Shown piece by piece: positions 7,221 to 15,833 of a stretch of 40,395 bases of DNA (position 1 is the stretch's first letter; every line of letters begins with the position of its first letter). The position numbers and the translations under genes were made by a program. The notes beneath the pieces are model-generated. The model was given only the letters and a program-made list of their open reading frames with translations, did no database searches and was not told the DNA's origin. The DNA is from an uncultured Porphyromonadaceae bacterium (lineage in GTDB: Bacteria > Bacteroidota > Bacteroidia > Bacteroidales > Muribaculaceae): positions 1 through 40,395 of the forward strand of contig CAMHQD010000021.1 of assembly GCA_946187345.1 (NCBI GenBank). The letters run 5' to 3'.

Positions 7221-8657
7221 ATGGAAAAGAAGTTTTTCACTTGCACGCTGCTGAGTGATGTGATATTGAACCACTCGGCGGCCACCGAGGGCAACCAGCG
7301 GTCGCTTGACTTTATCCCCGGCAACAACTTTCTGGGGATTGTGGCGGCGATGTTGTATGGCCGTAGCGACCTTAGCCCGGCTGATAAGGTGACGTTGTTC
7401 CATAGCGGTGCCGTGCGCTACGGTGATGCCCATGTCGTTGCTAATGGAGTACGCACTCTGCGCATCCCCGCCTCTATGTACTATCCCAAGTTGAAGCGCG
7501 TTGAGGATGTTTGCCTGATTCATCATGGATACGACCCGGAGAAGGACTATGACCGCCAGCAACTCAAGCAGTGCCGCAGCGGGTTTTACACGTTGCATGA
7601 CCTGAACAAAGTCCGGAAAGTAAAGGTTGACAGTAGTTTCGCCATCAAGTCGGCCTACGACAGCAAGGAGCGTCGTTCGATGGACAGCATGATGTATGGC
7701 TACGACTCGCTGAATTGCGGGCAGACGTTTGCCTTTGCGGTCGAGTTTGACGATGAGGTGCCCGCGGCGTTGATTGAGAGAGTCGTCGCCTCGCTTGTGG
7801 GCAAGAAACATATCGGTCGCTCACGCACGGCGCAATATGGTGCGGTTGAGATCCGTGAGACTGCGGCCGACTGCTATCCCGAGTTGTCACGCGGGGCGGC
7901 ATCGGGTGCCCGTGTGACAGTGTATGCCGACGGCCGCTTAATCTTCCTTGATGAGCAGAGCGGTATGCCCACGTTCCGCCCCACGGCGAGGCAACTGGGA
8001 CTGACGGGTGGCGAGATTGACTGGGCGGCGAGCCAGGTGCGCACCTTCCAGTACGCGCCATGGAACGGCAAGAGGCAAGCCCGCGACACCGACCGCTGTG
8101 GCATCGAGAAAGGCAGCGTGTTTGTGGTGAGGAATGTCCCGGAGTGCCCGGCGAGTTCACAATGCGTTGGCTCTTACCGCAACGAGGGCTTCGGCAAGGT
8201 CGTCTATAATCCGGAGTTCCTGGAATTTACCGGCAACGGTGTGGCGAAAGCCAAATTTGCGGGTGAGCAAGCACCGGTTGTTCGTCAAGTTGATGTGGCG
8301 AAAGTCGATAGCCCGTTAGTTAAATTTGTGCTTGGACGACAGCACGAAGAGAAGAAGTTGGGCGAAATCTACGATTTAGTGGATGGCTTCGTAGCCAAAC
8401 ACAGTGGAAAGTTTGGCGGAGAGCAGTTCGCCTCGCAGTGGGGCACGATACGCAGTATCGCGACAAATGAGAGTAGCGCAAGCAGTATTCGCAAGGAAAT
8501 TAAAGATTACTTGACGCATGGTGTCGCGGCCGACAAGTGGAACCGCGGTGGCCGTATGGCGGCCCTGACGAAATTCATGGAAGATGTCAATGACTCTGAC
8601 TTGCGTTTGGTGATGGTGAACTTAGCCGCCGAGATGGCCAAAAAATGCAGTAAGTGA
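7221..8657 (+). CDS. csx10: Csx10 (Cas5-like subunit of subtype III-D) with helical C-terminal domain
   Basis: This 478-residue protein resembles Csx10, the Cas5 equivalent that caps the crRNA 5' handle in subtype III-D. The opening FTCTLLSDVILNHSAATEG and the IGRSRTAQYGAVEI segment near residue 200 are the family-like parts. RNEGFGKVVYNPEF near 320 is a second glycine-rich loop. The last ~110 residues, from about 370, are mostly charged helix with FASQWGTIRSIA. They might act as a built-in small subunit, since no separate Cas11 gene is seen; this is inference. Start: GTG 7215 overlaps the previous stop as GTGA, while ATG 7221 lies two codons on. I prefer ATG. It overlaps the next gene by one base. 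Confidence 0.78.
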   Translation: MEKKFFTCTLLSDVILNHSAATEGNQRSLDFIPGNNFLGIVAAMLYGRSDLSPADKVTLFHSGAVRYGDAHVVANGVRTLRIPASMYYPKLKRVEDVCLIHHGYDPEKDYDRQQLKQCRSGFYTLHDLNKVRKVKVDSSFAIKSAYDSKERRSMDSMMYGYDSLNCGQTFAFAVEFDDEVPAALIERVVASLVGKKHIGRSRTAQYGAVEIRETAADCYPELSRGAASGARVTVYADGRLIFLDEQSGMPTFRPTARQLGLTGGEIDWAASQVRTFQYAPWNGKRQARDTDRCGIEKGSVFVVRNVPECPASSQCVGSYRNEGFGKVVYNPEFLEFTGNGVAKAKFAGEQAPVVRQVDVAKVDSPLVKFVLGRQHEEKKLGEIYDLVDGFVAKHSGKFGGEQFASQWGTIRSIATNESSASSIRKEIKDYLTHGVAADKWNRGGRMAALTKFMEDVNDSDLRLVMVNLAAEMAKKCSK

Positions 8658-10006
8658 TGAATACAACAGTTTATAATATCAGACATCTGGCCCGCGTGGT
8701 GCTGGAGTGCGCGACGCCGATAGCGGTCGGCTCCGGGCTGAAAGATATTCTGACCGACGCCAAAGTTATCGTCGACGCCAACGGCCTGCCATATATCCCC
8801 GGCACGTCAATTGCCGGAGTGTTTAACCGTGGCGTGCACGGAGTTGAAGACCCGCTGATGTGGGGATTTCAGGAAGGTGATAAAGGGTGCGGCAGTCGCA
8901 TCTTTTTCACTGATGCCAAACTGGTGGATGCCGATGGCAAGGCTATTGACGGCTTGCGAAACAGCCTGAGCGATTTCGCAAGCAACTATTTAGCCCTGCC
9001 GGTGCGTCAGCACGTGAGGATAAATGAGAAAGGCACTGCCGAGAAGGGCGGTAAGTTTGATAACGAGATTGTGCCAGCCGGTAGTCGTTTCGTTTTTGAG
9101 ATTGAAATCATCGGCAATGATGCCGAGGACAACCAAACAACACTGAACGCACTGCGCATCTTCACCTATAGCCCGTCGTTCCGCTTGGGTAGCAATACCC
9201 GCAGCGGCCTGGGTGAGCTGAAGGTTGTCTGTTGGAAAGAACGCGTGATTGACCTGGCTGACGAGTCTCAGCGCGAGGATTATATCCAAAAGTCGTCGTC
9301 GCTTGTCGATGAGCGGTTCTGGGAGAACGCGATAGTGCGTAGCCAAGAGAACCAAGCGCAACCGGATTGGGTGAGCTACGAACTCACGTTAACGCCGGAT
9401 GACCTTTTCTCGTTTGGCTCAGGATTTGGAGACGAAGATGTGGATGACACTCCGCTATATGAGCGTCATGTGGATTGGACCAATGGAACGGGAAAATTCA
9501 CTTCCAAGCGTGTTGTGATTCCGGCAAGTTCAGTCAAGGGTGCGATAGCCCACCGCGTCGCGTTCCACTACAATCGGCTCAAAGGTGTTTTTGCCGACAA
9601 GATCCAGTGTCTGGGAGAAGCGATTGACGACTATAACGTCGCTGTGACAACATTATTTGGCAAGCAGGGCATTGTCGAGAAGGGTAAAATGTCGCGAGGC
9701 AGCATTATCATCAGTGATTGCCTGATGGATATAAAGCCGGATGAGCACAAGATCCTCAATCATGTATCAATTGACCCCTTTACCGGTGGCGCGATTGATG
9801 GCGCGTTATATAACGAGAAGGTTGTGTTCACAAACGAGCGGATTTCTCTGCGTGTCTATGTCGAGAAGAAAGCTCTTGCGGACGCTGATGTGGCCAACGC
9901 CCTGGAGCAGACGCTGAACGATGTGTGCACCGGTATGCTGCCGCTGGGAGGCGCGGTGAACCGCGGACATGGTGTGTTCAGCGGCACATGTAGAAAACTT
10001 AACTGA
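8657..10006 (+). CDS. Double Cas7 (two Csm3-like RAMP domains fused)
   Basis: The 449-residue protein contains two Cas7 domains in tandem. Domain 1 (about 1-215) shows LPYIPGTSIAGVFNRG, SRIFFTDAKL and GSNTRSGLGELKV. Domain 2 (about 230-449) shows VVIPASSVKGAIAHR, GSIIISDCLM, the HVSIDPFTGGAIDGALY loop and GGAVNRGHGVFSG. Each repeats the order of a Csm3: entry loop, PG/PASS-x-KGA helix and terminal glycine-rich loop. Double Cas7 proteins are known from subtype III-D complexes, where fewer, fused subunits build the backbone. The start ATG 8657 overlaps the csx10 stop (TGATG), pointing to translational coupling; GTG 8654 is possible. Confidence 0.85.
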   Translation: MNTTVYNIRHLARVVLECATPIAVGSGLKDILTDAKVIVDANGLPYIPGTSIAGVFNRGVHGVEDPLMWGFQEGDKGCGSRIFFTDAKLVDADGKAIDGLRNSLSDFASNYLALPVRQHVRINEKGTAEKGGKFDNEIVPAGSRFVFEIEIIGNDAEDNQTTLNALRIFTYSPSFRLGSNTRSGLGELKVVCWKERVIDLADESQREDYIQKSSSLVDERFWENAIVRSQENQAQPDWVSYELTLTPDDLFSFGSGFGDEDVDDTPLYERHVDWTNGTGKFTSKRVVIPASSVKGAIAHRVAFHYNRLKGVFADKIQCLGEAIDDYNVAVTTLFGKQGIVEKGKMSRGSIIISDCLMDIKPDEHKILNHVSIDPFTGGAIDGALYNEKVVFTNERISLRVYVEKKALADADVANALEQTLNDVCTGMLPLGGAVNRGHGVFSGTCRKLN

Positions 10007-10015
10007 TTATAAGTT

Positions 10016-10426
10016 ATGAGACAGGTTACATTAAGCGATATCAATCGTGATGCGACGTATGATGGTTACTTGTGGCTCAGCGACGCCACAGAGCCCGTTG
10101 TGCTTGATGGCGAGAAATTGGACTCCGCATTGCTGGAGCAAGAGAATCCGTTTGTGATTGAGGCGCTGCTTTATGATGCGGCGGCCAGTCGCTCTTATGC
10201 CGTGCGCTATGCTGACGGGCGGCATGTTGTCACCGAGTTTGATGCCGACGACATCAACGCCGCCGGACGCGTGACCGAGAAGTGCTTTGTGCCGCTGCGC
10301 ATTAAGCACAGAGGACTTCACTTCAAGCAACTGTGGTCACCACGCGGTGACGAATTGTGTGAGGGCATGCCGGTGCTGGAGCCGGTCGCCATGATTTTTG
10401 TTGGATTTAATGATGGAGGACAATAA
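10016..10426 (+). CDS. csx19: Probable Csx19-like small accessory subunit of type III-D
   Basis: A 136-residue protein without RAMP glycine-rich loops lies between two Cas7-type genes. It contains YLWLSDATEPVVLD (19-32), then NPFVIEALLYD and RSYAVRYADGRHVV, then a C-terminal FVPLRIKHRGLHFKQLW. Position, size and the order acidic strand, dG turn and basic strand fit Csx19 (TIGR03984), a protein found only with Csx10 systems. I recognise it by context more than by motif, so the symbol is tentative. It begins 9 bp after the double Cas7 and ends 1 bp before the large Cas7 gene, so co-translation with its neighbours is likely. A Cas11-type small subunit is the main alternative. Confidence 0.55.
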   Translation: MRQVTLSDINRDATYDGYLWLSDATEPVVLDGEKLDSALLEQENPFVIEALLYDAAASRSYAVRYADGRHVVTEFDADDINAAGRVTEKCFVPLRIKHRGLHFKQLWSPRGDELCEGMPVLEPVAMIFVGFNDGGQ

Positions 10427-10427
10427 T

Positions 10428-12791
10428 ATGCCAAACGTAATTAGAGCTCCATTTAACTTTGTGCCGCTCAATAATGAAGTCTTCTTCCCGGATTGGGCCG
10501 ACAAGATCAGCCACGATGTGCCGTTCAGCGATGGCATTAGCGGCCAGATTGAGTTGACCATCACAGCCGAGACACCGATCTTTATCGGTGACGGCAAGAG
10601 CGACGACCCGAATAACCATGATCCGTTGCGCTTCGCCCAACTGCCCGATGGCCGTTACTTTATTCCCGGCACGAGCCTCAAGGGAGCCATCCGCAATGTG
10701 CTCGAGGTGTTGAGCTTCGGCAAGATGTCGCGCGTGCAGAACCGCCGCTTCTCCGTCCGCGACCTGCGCGATCAAGCCTATACTGAGTTCCTGAAGCAAA
10801 GAGACATTCATTGCGGATGGATGTGGCTAGATGGCGATGATTATCATATTGATGATTGCGGTGAGCCATACCTCATTCGTATGGAGGATATTGATGATGA
10901 GTTGCATTGTGGACTTGTGAATTTTGTGATGACCAAATCTTTCCGGTCGACGAATGAAAAAGTTGCCAAAGCAAAATATGATTTGGTTCGAGACTTGTCT
11001 CGTCTTGAGGGAACGTTCGAGGTATTCGCACAGGCCGGGAAACTGAAATATGTTAGATTCGCTCGTCATGGAAGCAAGGGAACCGAAGGCGTGATAGTGT
11101 TCACTGGCCAGAATGGAAGGCGAAAGACTTTGGAGCACAGGTTAGGGGAAGCTAAATTTAGCGAATATGTTTTCCCAAAAAACGTTGTTGCTAAAGATGT
11201 GCTTGTTCCAAGACATGTCGGACGTGAGTTTGAGGACATCAATGCTCAGACCCCCAACTTTATTAGAGATAAAGGCCAACTTTGGTTCCGTGGTAAGGAA
11301 TTGCAAGAGGGGAAAAGAATACCCGTATTCTTCACCTATGGTGATAATCTTGAAGTGGATGCTATCGGTCTGTCGTATATGTTCCGCTATCCCACCTACC
11401 ACACTACCAGGACTGCGATGCGTCAGCAAAACGCTAATATATTCAGTACAAAAGCTGATTTGGCTGAATGTCTCTTTGGTTATACAGCAAAGGCCACGTC
11501 ACTCCGCGGTCGCGTTCACTTCTCTCATGCCTTGGCATGTGACAATGTGCACCCTATGCAACCGATCCCATTGGTCTTATCCACTCCAAGAGCCTCTTTC
11601 TATCCGTTATATTTACAAGGAGGTAAATCTTGGAATAGCAAGGATGCCAAGATTGCCGGTCGCAAGAGATATCCCACTCGAGAGCGAGTTCTGCTGTCAA
11701 ATGTCAGTAATGCGGATTCTCCTGAGAATGAGCGCATAATCACTAAGATTGCGCCCCTCCCGTCAAACACTAAATTTAAAAGTGTAGTGCGCTTTCATAA
11801 TTTGCGTCCGTTTGAGTTGGGTGCTTTGTTGTCAGCGTTGACGTTTGTCAATCAACCTGAATGTTATCATAACATTGGTATGGCTAAACCATTTGGATAT
11901 GGTAAGGTGAAGATTGAGGTCAGCATGGAGGACTATCTCAGATATGTGGAAACATTTCGTGCAGGAATGACTTCCTGGAAATCAGATTGGAGTTCCTCAG
12001 CTCAGTTAAAAGAGTTGTTTGCCTTGGCAAAAGGAATACCTGCTGACAGGAACAATGAATTCACTTACTTATCTTCAGATCCTCAAGATTTCTCACAAGT
12101 CAAGATTGCCTTGAGAAATGGAGTCGTTTGGGGGTATTTTAGTGAGCTTATTGATGGTACTGCTAGAGATGTTCGTGCTGATGCAAGAACAACGCTCAGC
12201 TCTGTCCGTAAGACCTATTTGTCAGAAGAGGAACAAGAGACTGAGCGTCTCAGACGTGAAATAAAGGCGCAAAAGGAACGCGAGCGGCAGGAGCAGGAAG
12301 AGGCTCGAAGGCGTGCCGAAGAAGAGCGAGAGTCTGCCGAACGTGAGCGTGTTAGCCAAACCGGCCAATTGGAAATTAAGGCGAGAGGCTTAATGAGTGG
12401 TCGCAACTTTGCAGAAGCGATAGAGGCGTTCAAAGAGGCAGGAGATCTTGGTGTCAAGTCGTTTGAGACCGAAATCGCTCAGTGTGAGGCCGAGATTGCC
12501 AAAAAGGAAGAGAAGGCTAACGAAACAGTGGAGCAATGGATTGCCGGTGTGGCCGTGGCCTCTATTAACGCTTTCGCAAACCGACTGCGGAGCCGTAACA
12601 ACGATTGTCCCTTGGCCGAGTCTGAATTAGAACCTATTGCAACTCACCTTCGTATTGAAGTCGCTAAGAAGAAATCAAAGGAGCAGAAAGATTGGAAGAA
12701 CTTAGGCAAATGGGGACCAATCAAGGATGCTATCGGTGAGGAATTGGCCAAGAAATTGTTTGATTTGGCCTTCGGAGAAGGCGCAAAATAG
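10428..12791 (+). CDS. Large TIGR03986-like Cas7 subunit with coiled-coil C-terminal extension
   Basis: This 787-residue protein begins APFNFVPLNNEVFFPDWAD, has FSDGISGQIELTITAETPIF and the GRYFIPGTSLKGAIRNVLE entry helix (about 74-92), and ends its Cas7 part with GMAKPFGYGKVKIEV (about 483-497). This matches the TIGR03986 CRISPR RAMP family of subtype III-D. A long insertion separates the Cas7 halves. From about residue 590 a highly charged coiled coil (EQETERLRREIKAQKERERQ onward) leads to a repeat-like helical stretch (RNFAEAIEAFKEAGDLG) and a C-terminal helical domain that I do not recognise. Codon use turns AT-rich from about 10820, unlike the first 125 codons and the neighbouring genes. 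ATG 10428 is chosen because it follows the csx19 stop by 1 bp; in-frame ATGs at 10410 and 10413 also exist. It is the last gene of the operon. Confidence 0.82.
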   Translation: MPNVIRAPFNFVPLNNEVFFPDWADKISHDVPFSDGISGQIELTITAETPIFIGDGKSDDPNNHDPLRFAQLPDGRYFIPGTSLKGAIRNVLEVLSFGKMSRVQNRRFSVRDLRDQAYTEFLKQRDIHCGWMWLDGDDYHIDDCGEPYLIRMEDIDDELHCGLVNFVMTKSFRSTNEKVAKAKYDLVRDLSRLEGTFEVFAQAGKLKYVRFARHGSKGTEGVIVFTGQNGRRKTLEHRLGEAKFSEYVFPKNVVAKDVLVPRHVGREFEDINAQTPNFIRDKGQLWFRGKELQEGKRIPVFFTYGDNLEVDAIGLSYMFRYPTYHTTRTAMRQQNANIFSTKADLAECLFGYTAKATSLRGRVHFSHALACDNVHPMQPIPLVLSTPRASFYPLYLQGGKSWNSKDAKIAGRKRYPTRERVLLSNVSNADSPENERIITKIAPLPSNTKFKSVVRFHNLRPFELGALLSALTFVNQPECYHNIGMAKPFGYGKVKIEVSMEDYLRYVETFRAGMTSWKSDWSSSAQLKELFALAKGIPADRNNEFTYLSSDPQDFSQVKIALRNGVVWGYFSELIDGTARDVRADARTTLSSVRKTYLSEEEQETERLRREIKAQKERERQEQEEARRRAEEERESAERERVSQTGQLEIKARGLMSGRNFAEAIEAFKEAGDLGVKSFETEIAQCEAEIAKKEEKANETVEQWIAGVAVASINAFANRLRSRNNDCPLAESELEPIATHLRIEVAKKKSKEQKDWKNLGKWGPIKDAIGEELAKKLFDLAFGEGAK

Positions 12792-12792
12792 T

Positions 12793-12857
12793 CACTCTAT
12801 ATCATACGTCACGGGCTCGCGAGTGGATTTCGCGGGCCCATGGTGTGTGATAGAGTG
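12793..12857. terminator. Hairpin terminator shared by the two convergent cas operons
   Basis: Outer arms CACTCTAT (12793-12800) and ATAGAGTG (12850-12857) are perfect. The inner arms GGGCTCGCGA and TCGCGGGCCC pair with one G-T wobble around GTGGATT. The element begins right after the stop of the large Cas7 gene, 59 bp before the end of the helicase gene, where transcription from both sides meets. No clear U-tract follows on either strand. Confidence 0.6.
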
Positions 12858-12915
12858 GGGGAGAGGCCGATTGATTGATATATTCATTATATATAAGGGG
12901 GGGCGCGCGTGTCGC

Positions 12916-14517
12916 TCACAGGGAGATGACGGGGACGCGTGGCTGCCACGGAGTGCAGTAGAAGTGGTAGTCTCTCTCGTTGCCTTTGAGGCAGACGTTG
13001 TGGTGGCAGTACATATACTCGAGGTGGAGGAGATGGACCTCTCTTGTGGCGCGCGTCAGCGCGGTGTAGAGCCACTGGTAACTGGAACGCAGCGGGTTGA
13101 GGAACAGGTTCTTTCTCACGTCAAGCAATACCATGGGCCACTCGCCACCCTGCGACTTGTGGCAGGTGACACAGTAGCCGTAGGTCACGCGCAGCGCGTT
13201 GAGCCACCGGTCGTTTCTCATATTTTCCATATAAACCGGCGATGACTGCTTGATGCCCTCTTCTTTCATGCGCTCGTGGAAGTCGGCCAGCAGTGTCGTT
13301 TGCTGTTCGGCACTCAGGTTAGGCGTGCCGTTGTAGAGGGTGTCTTCGATGATTTGAACCTTACTCTCAACATTGGTGATGATGTTTCTGACGGTCGCTA
13401 TGCGATAATGGAGGTAGCAGTGCCATTCTATCTGTGGCTCAACGTCCGTGACTTCTACCATGTCGCCGTTGTTTATCCCATAGAGGTAGTTGTTTTGCGA
13501 GACCATGAGCAGGTCGCCATTCTGGATGCCGGGACCCGTGATGCCGAGTTTGGCGCGGATTGAGCGAGAGTGTTCCCAACAACGGGGGTTGCTGTAACTG
13601 ATAAAGATAACGCTATTTGGTCCCTTTGACTTGAACTGGTCAACATAGATGTCTTCCATCTTGTCGTAGTTGTTGTGGAAGATGATATCCCGATAGCCCA
13701 TTAGTGGCAGGCGACCCCAGCGCTTGACGTTTGGCGGGTAGACATCGGAGCGCAGTGGAGCCTCGAGCCTGAGGCGGCGCACGTTGGTCGCCGCCTCAAG
13801 CAGGCCGCTATCCTTTTCCTGACGCATAACCTCGGTTAAAGTTACCGACGTTGGTTTGGTGTCAAACACCTTCTCAAAGTATTTGTCAAACAGGGCGGGC
13901 GAGAAACTGAGCAGCGCCTGGTTGTCGGTGTCCTCGTCTTTGATGACCGGCGGCAACTGGCACGGGTCGCCGATGAAGATGTATTTGCTGCCGGTCTTGG
14001 TGTCGTAGGCAAGCAATTCCTTGAGCAGACGGCCGGAGCCGAAGCGCGCCTGAGTGACGAAGCGCTGCTCGACATCGGCGACCATCGAGGCCTCGTCGAT
14101 GATGTAAATGACTGGGTCGTCATCATTATCGCCACGATGGGTTACGGCAAAGTCGAGGAAGAGTTGTCCGTAACGGTCGATGGCGGTGAGAGTGTCGTCT
14201 TGTGGAGCCTCAATGCTATCCAAATCCTTGTTCAGGTTCGGACTGGTGAATAGCATGGAGTGAATGGTGGAGGCGTCGCGGCCGGTGATGTCGCGCATGA
14301 TTTTGGCGGCGCGAGCGGTGGGGGAGAGCAGGCGATAGTTGAGGTGCAACTTGTTGTCGAGTTCGTCGAGCAGATACTTGAGCAGCGTGGTCTTGCCGGT
14401 GCCGGCATAGCCGCGCAGAATGAACACGCGGCACTCGTCGCCGCTTTGCAGAAACTCGACGAGCTTCCCCATCGCCGCCGCCTGCCCCGCATTGAGTGTT
14501 ATCTTCGATTTCGCCAT
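12916..14517 (-). CDS. SF1B helicase, RecD2/Pif1-like, in the CARF effector operon
   Basis: The 533-residue protein has the ordered motifs of a superfamily 1 DNA helicase. These are Walker A GYAGTGKTT (36-44, K42), motif Ia-like LLSPTARAAKIM, Walker B IIDEASMV (139-146), motif III GDPCQLPPV (183-191), VMRQ, and near the C-terminus TCHKSQGGEW and LYTALTRATREVHL (motifs V and VI). This set matches RecD2, Dda and Pif1-like 5'-3' helicases. No nuclease domain is visible. Its ATG overlaps the stop of csx1 by one base (TAATG), so it is translated together with a cOA-activated RNase. It could unwind phage DNA or R-loops during the type III response, or act in spacer acquisition; neither is shown by sequence. 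It is the last gene of the minus-strand operon. Confidence 0.85.
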   Translation of the reverse strand: MAKSKITLNAGQAAAMGKLVEFLQSGDECRVFILRGYAGTGKTTLLKYLLDELDNKLHLNYRLLSPTARAAKIMRDITGRDASTIHSMLFTSPNLNKDLDSIEAPQDDTLTAIDRYGQLFLDFAVTHRGDNDDDPVIYIIDEASMVADVEQRFVTQARFGSGRLLKELLAYDTKTGSKYIFIGDPCQLPPVIKDEDTDNQALLSFSPALFDKYFEKVFDTKPTSVTLTEVMRQEKDSGLLEAATNVRRLRLEAPLRSDVYPPNVKRWGRLPLMGYRDIIFHNNYDKMEDIYVDQFKSKGPNSVIFISYSNPRCWEHSRSIRAKLGITGPGIQNGDLLMVSQNNYLYGINNGDMVEVTDVEPQIEWHCYLHYRIATVRNIITNVESKVQIIEDTLYNGTPNLSAEQQTTLLADFHERMKEEGIKQSSPVYMENMRNDRWLNALRVTYGYCVTCHKSQGGEWPMVLLDVRKNLFLNPLRSSYQWLYTALTRATREVHLLHLEYMYCHHNVCLKGNERDYHFYCTPWQPRVPVISL

Positions 14518-15821
14518 TAATCCCTATCGCCAAAAATTAAATTATGAAGTGCACTAATTCGTTCTTTAAGCTTATATTTAATTGATGATGACGCCATTGG
14601 CATTTTTGATCGTCTCATTCCAGCATGATTAATATCATTACGAATTTCTTGAAGGCTTCTGAATGCGCTTATAAAATCTTTGGTGATGAGATTGTCTTGC
14701 ATTATCTCTGCAATTTTTGCTGGCTTAGGATTTAAGTTATTCCATTCCAATTGTTGCTTTTCTCCTGCAAGATAATAAAATGCATAACCAACTACTTCGC
14801 GGTTTTGGTCATCATCAATATCAATGCCGTGTCTATTGCATATAACCGAAATTACAGTCTCTTCAGCTATTGTAGCTGCTTGTTGGTACATCCCATGTTC
14901 TAAGCACCAAATTGCCGCTACAAATCCATTCTCTATATTAGTTGCTTCTTTGTATTCTTGAATTGATAGACGCAACTTATCTAAAATTGGGTTTAGAGGC
15001 TTGATAATAGAAGTTCCAATTTTATCTAATTGCTCTTTTAATGTGACAATATTTGTCGCATTAATAATATTAAGTCCTCTGCAAGTTAAAATATCATCTG
15101 TAAAAAGGACTAATATGTTAATTAATTGTCGAATACTATTTGCGTCGTTATCTTTGCCACTAGTTTTAACAAGTATTGGCTTAATCTCGTTGAAGCTGAG
15201 GTTTTTTAGTTCGGAGGCATTGCCGCTGTGGAGGAAGTCGGCAGTGGCGGCTGTCCAGTCGAGTAGGGTGTTATACATGGTGAGGTTTTCAATCTGTGCC
15301 GTGTTGGTGGCTTCGTCTCGGCCTTCCCAGTTGCCGTAGGTGATGCTCTTGATGGAAACATTCTTGACGAATTTGGCGTAATTTGCCAGTACGACCATCA
15401 GCATAGGCAGGTAGCGGAAAGCATGAGTAATGTCCAGGTATAGTTCGTCGCCTTCGTTGAGCAAGTCGAACATCTGCATGAAAACCCTCATGATGGTTTT
15501 CTCATCGCTTCCTTGGAAAGTACTGGCATCGTTAACACGCATGGGCAGACCCATTTTTGCCAGACGCGTGCAGAGGCCTTCTTGCGTAATAATATTGCCG
15601 TCTTTGTTTTTTTGACCATTATCAATCCAGTTCTTCTCGCGTGCGTCTTTGGTAAGCATGATGTACACGGCGTCATTGCTATTCCATTGTTTCGCGCCGA
15701 GATATTCAAGAGTGGCTTCTTGTATAAAGTTTATTTCATCAGAAATAAATTCGCCTCGGGAATAATGGCAAGGTTTGTAGTTGCCTGTGCCGAGAAAAGA
15801 GATAAAAACTTTTCGTGTCAT
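14517..15821 (-). CDS. csx1: Csx1-like CARF-HEPN ribonuclease
   Basis: This 434-residue protein has an N-terminal CARF domain. It shows ISFLGTGNYKPCHY (7-20) for ligand binding and YLDITHAFRYLPML (128-141), a signature of the Csx1/TIGR02221 group. The C-terminal HEPN domain carries the RNase motif R-x4-H as RNDINH, with R394 and H399. Such enzymes are switched on by cyclic tetra- or hexa-adenylate from Cas10 and degrade RNA. The gene is a compositional mosaic. Codons for residues 1-208 resemble the GC-richer neighbours, while those for 209-434 (below about 15190) are strongly AT-rich. It follows the Card1-like gene by 12 bp and overlaps the helicase start by one base. Confidence 0.92.
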   Translation of the reverse strand: MTRKVFISFLGTGNYKPCHYSRGEFISDEINFIQEATLEYLGAKQWNSNDAVYIMLTKDAREKNWIDNGQKNKDGNIITQEGLCTRLAKMGLPMRVNDASTFQGSDEKTIMRVFMQMFDLLNEGDELYLDITHAFRYLPMLMVVLANYAKFVKNVSIKSITYGNWEGRDEATNTAQIENLTMYNTLLDWTAATADFLHSGNASELKNLSFNEIKPILVKTSGKDNDANSIRQLINILVLFTDDILTCRGLNIINATNIVTLKEQLDKIGTSIIKPLNPILDKLRLSIQEYKEATNIENGFVAAIWCLEHGMYQQAATIAEETVISVICNRHGIDIDDDQNREVVGYAFYYLAGEKQQLEWNNLNPKPAKIAEIMQDNLITKDFISAFRSLQEIRNDINHAGMRRSKMPMASSSIKYKLKERISALHNLIFGDRD

Positions 15822-15833
15822 AGGCTTGTTGTG

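Noticed and set aside
5174-12791. Classification as subtype III-A or III-B
   Set aside because: There is no Csm2/Csm5/Cmr set and Cas10 has no HD domain; Csx10-, Csx19- and TIGR03986-like genes point to III-D.
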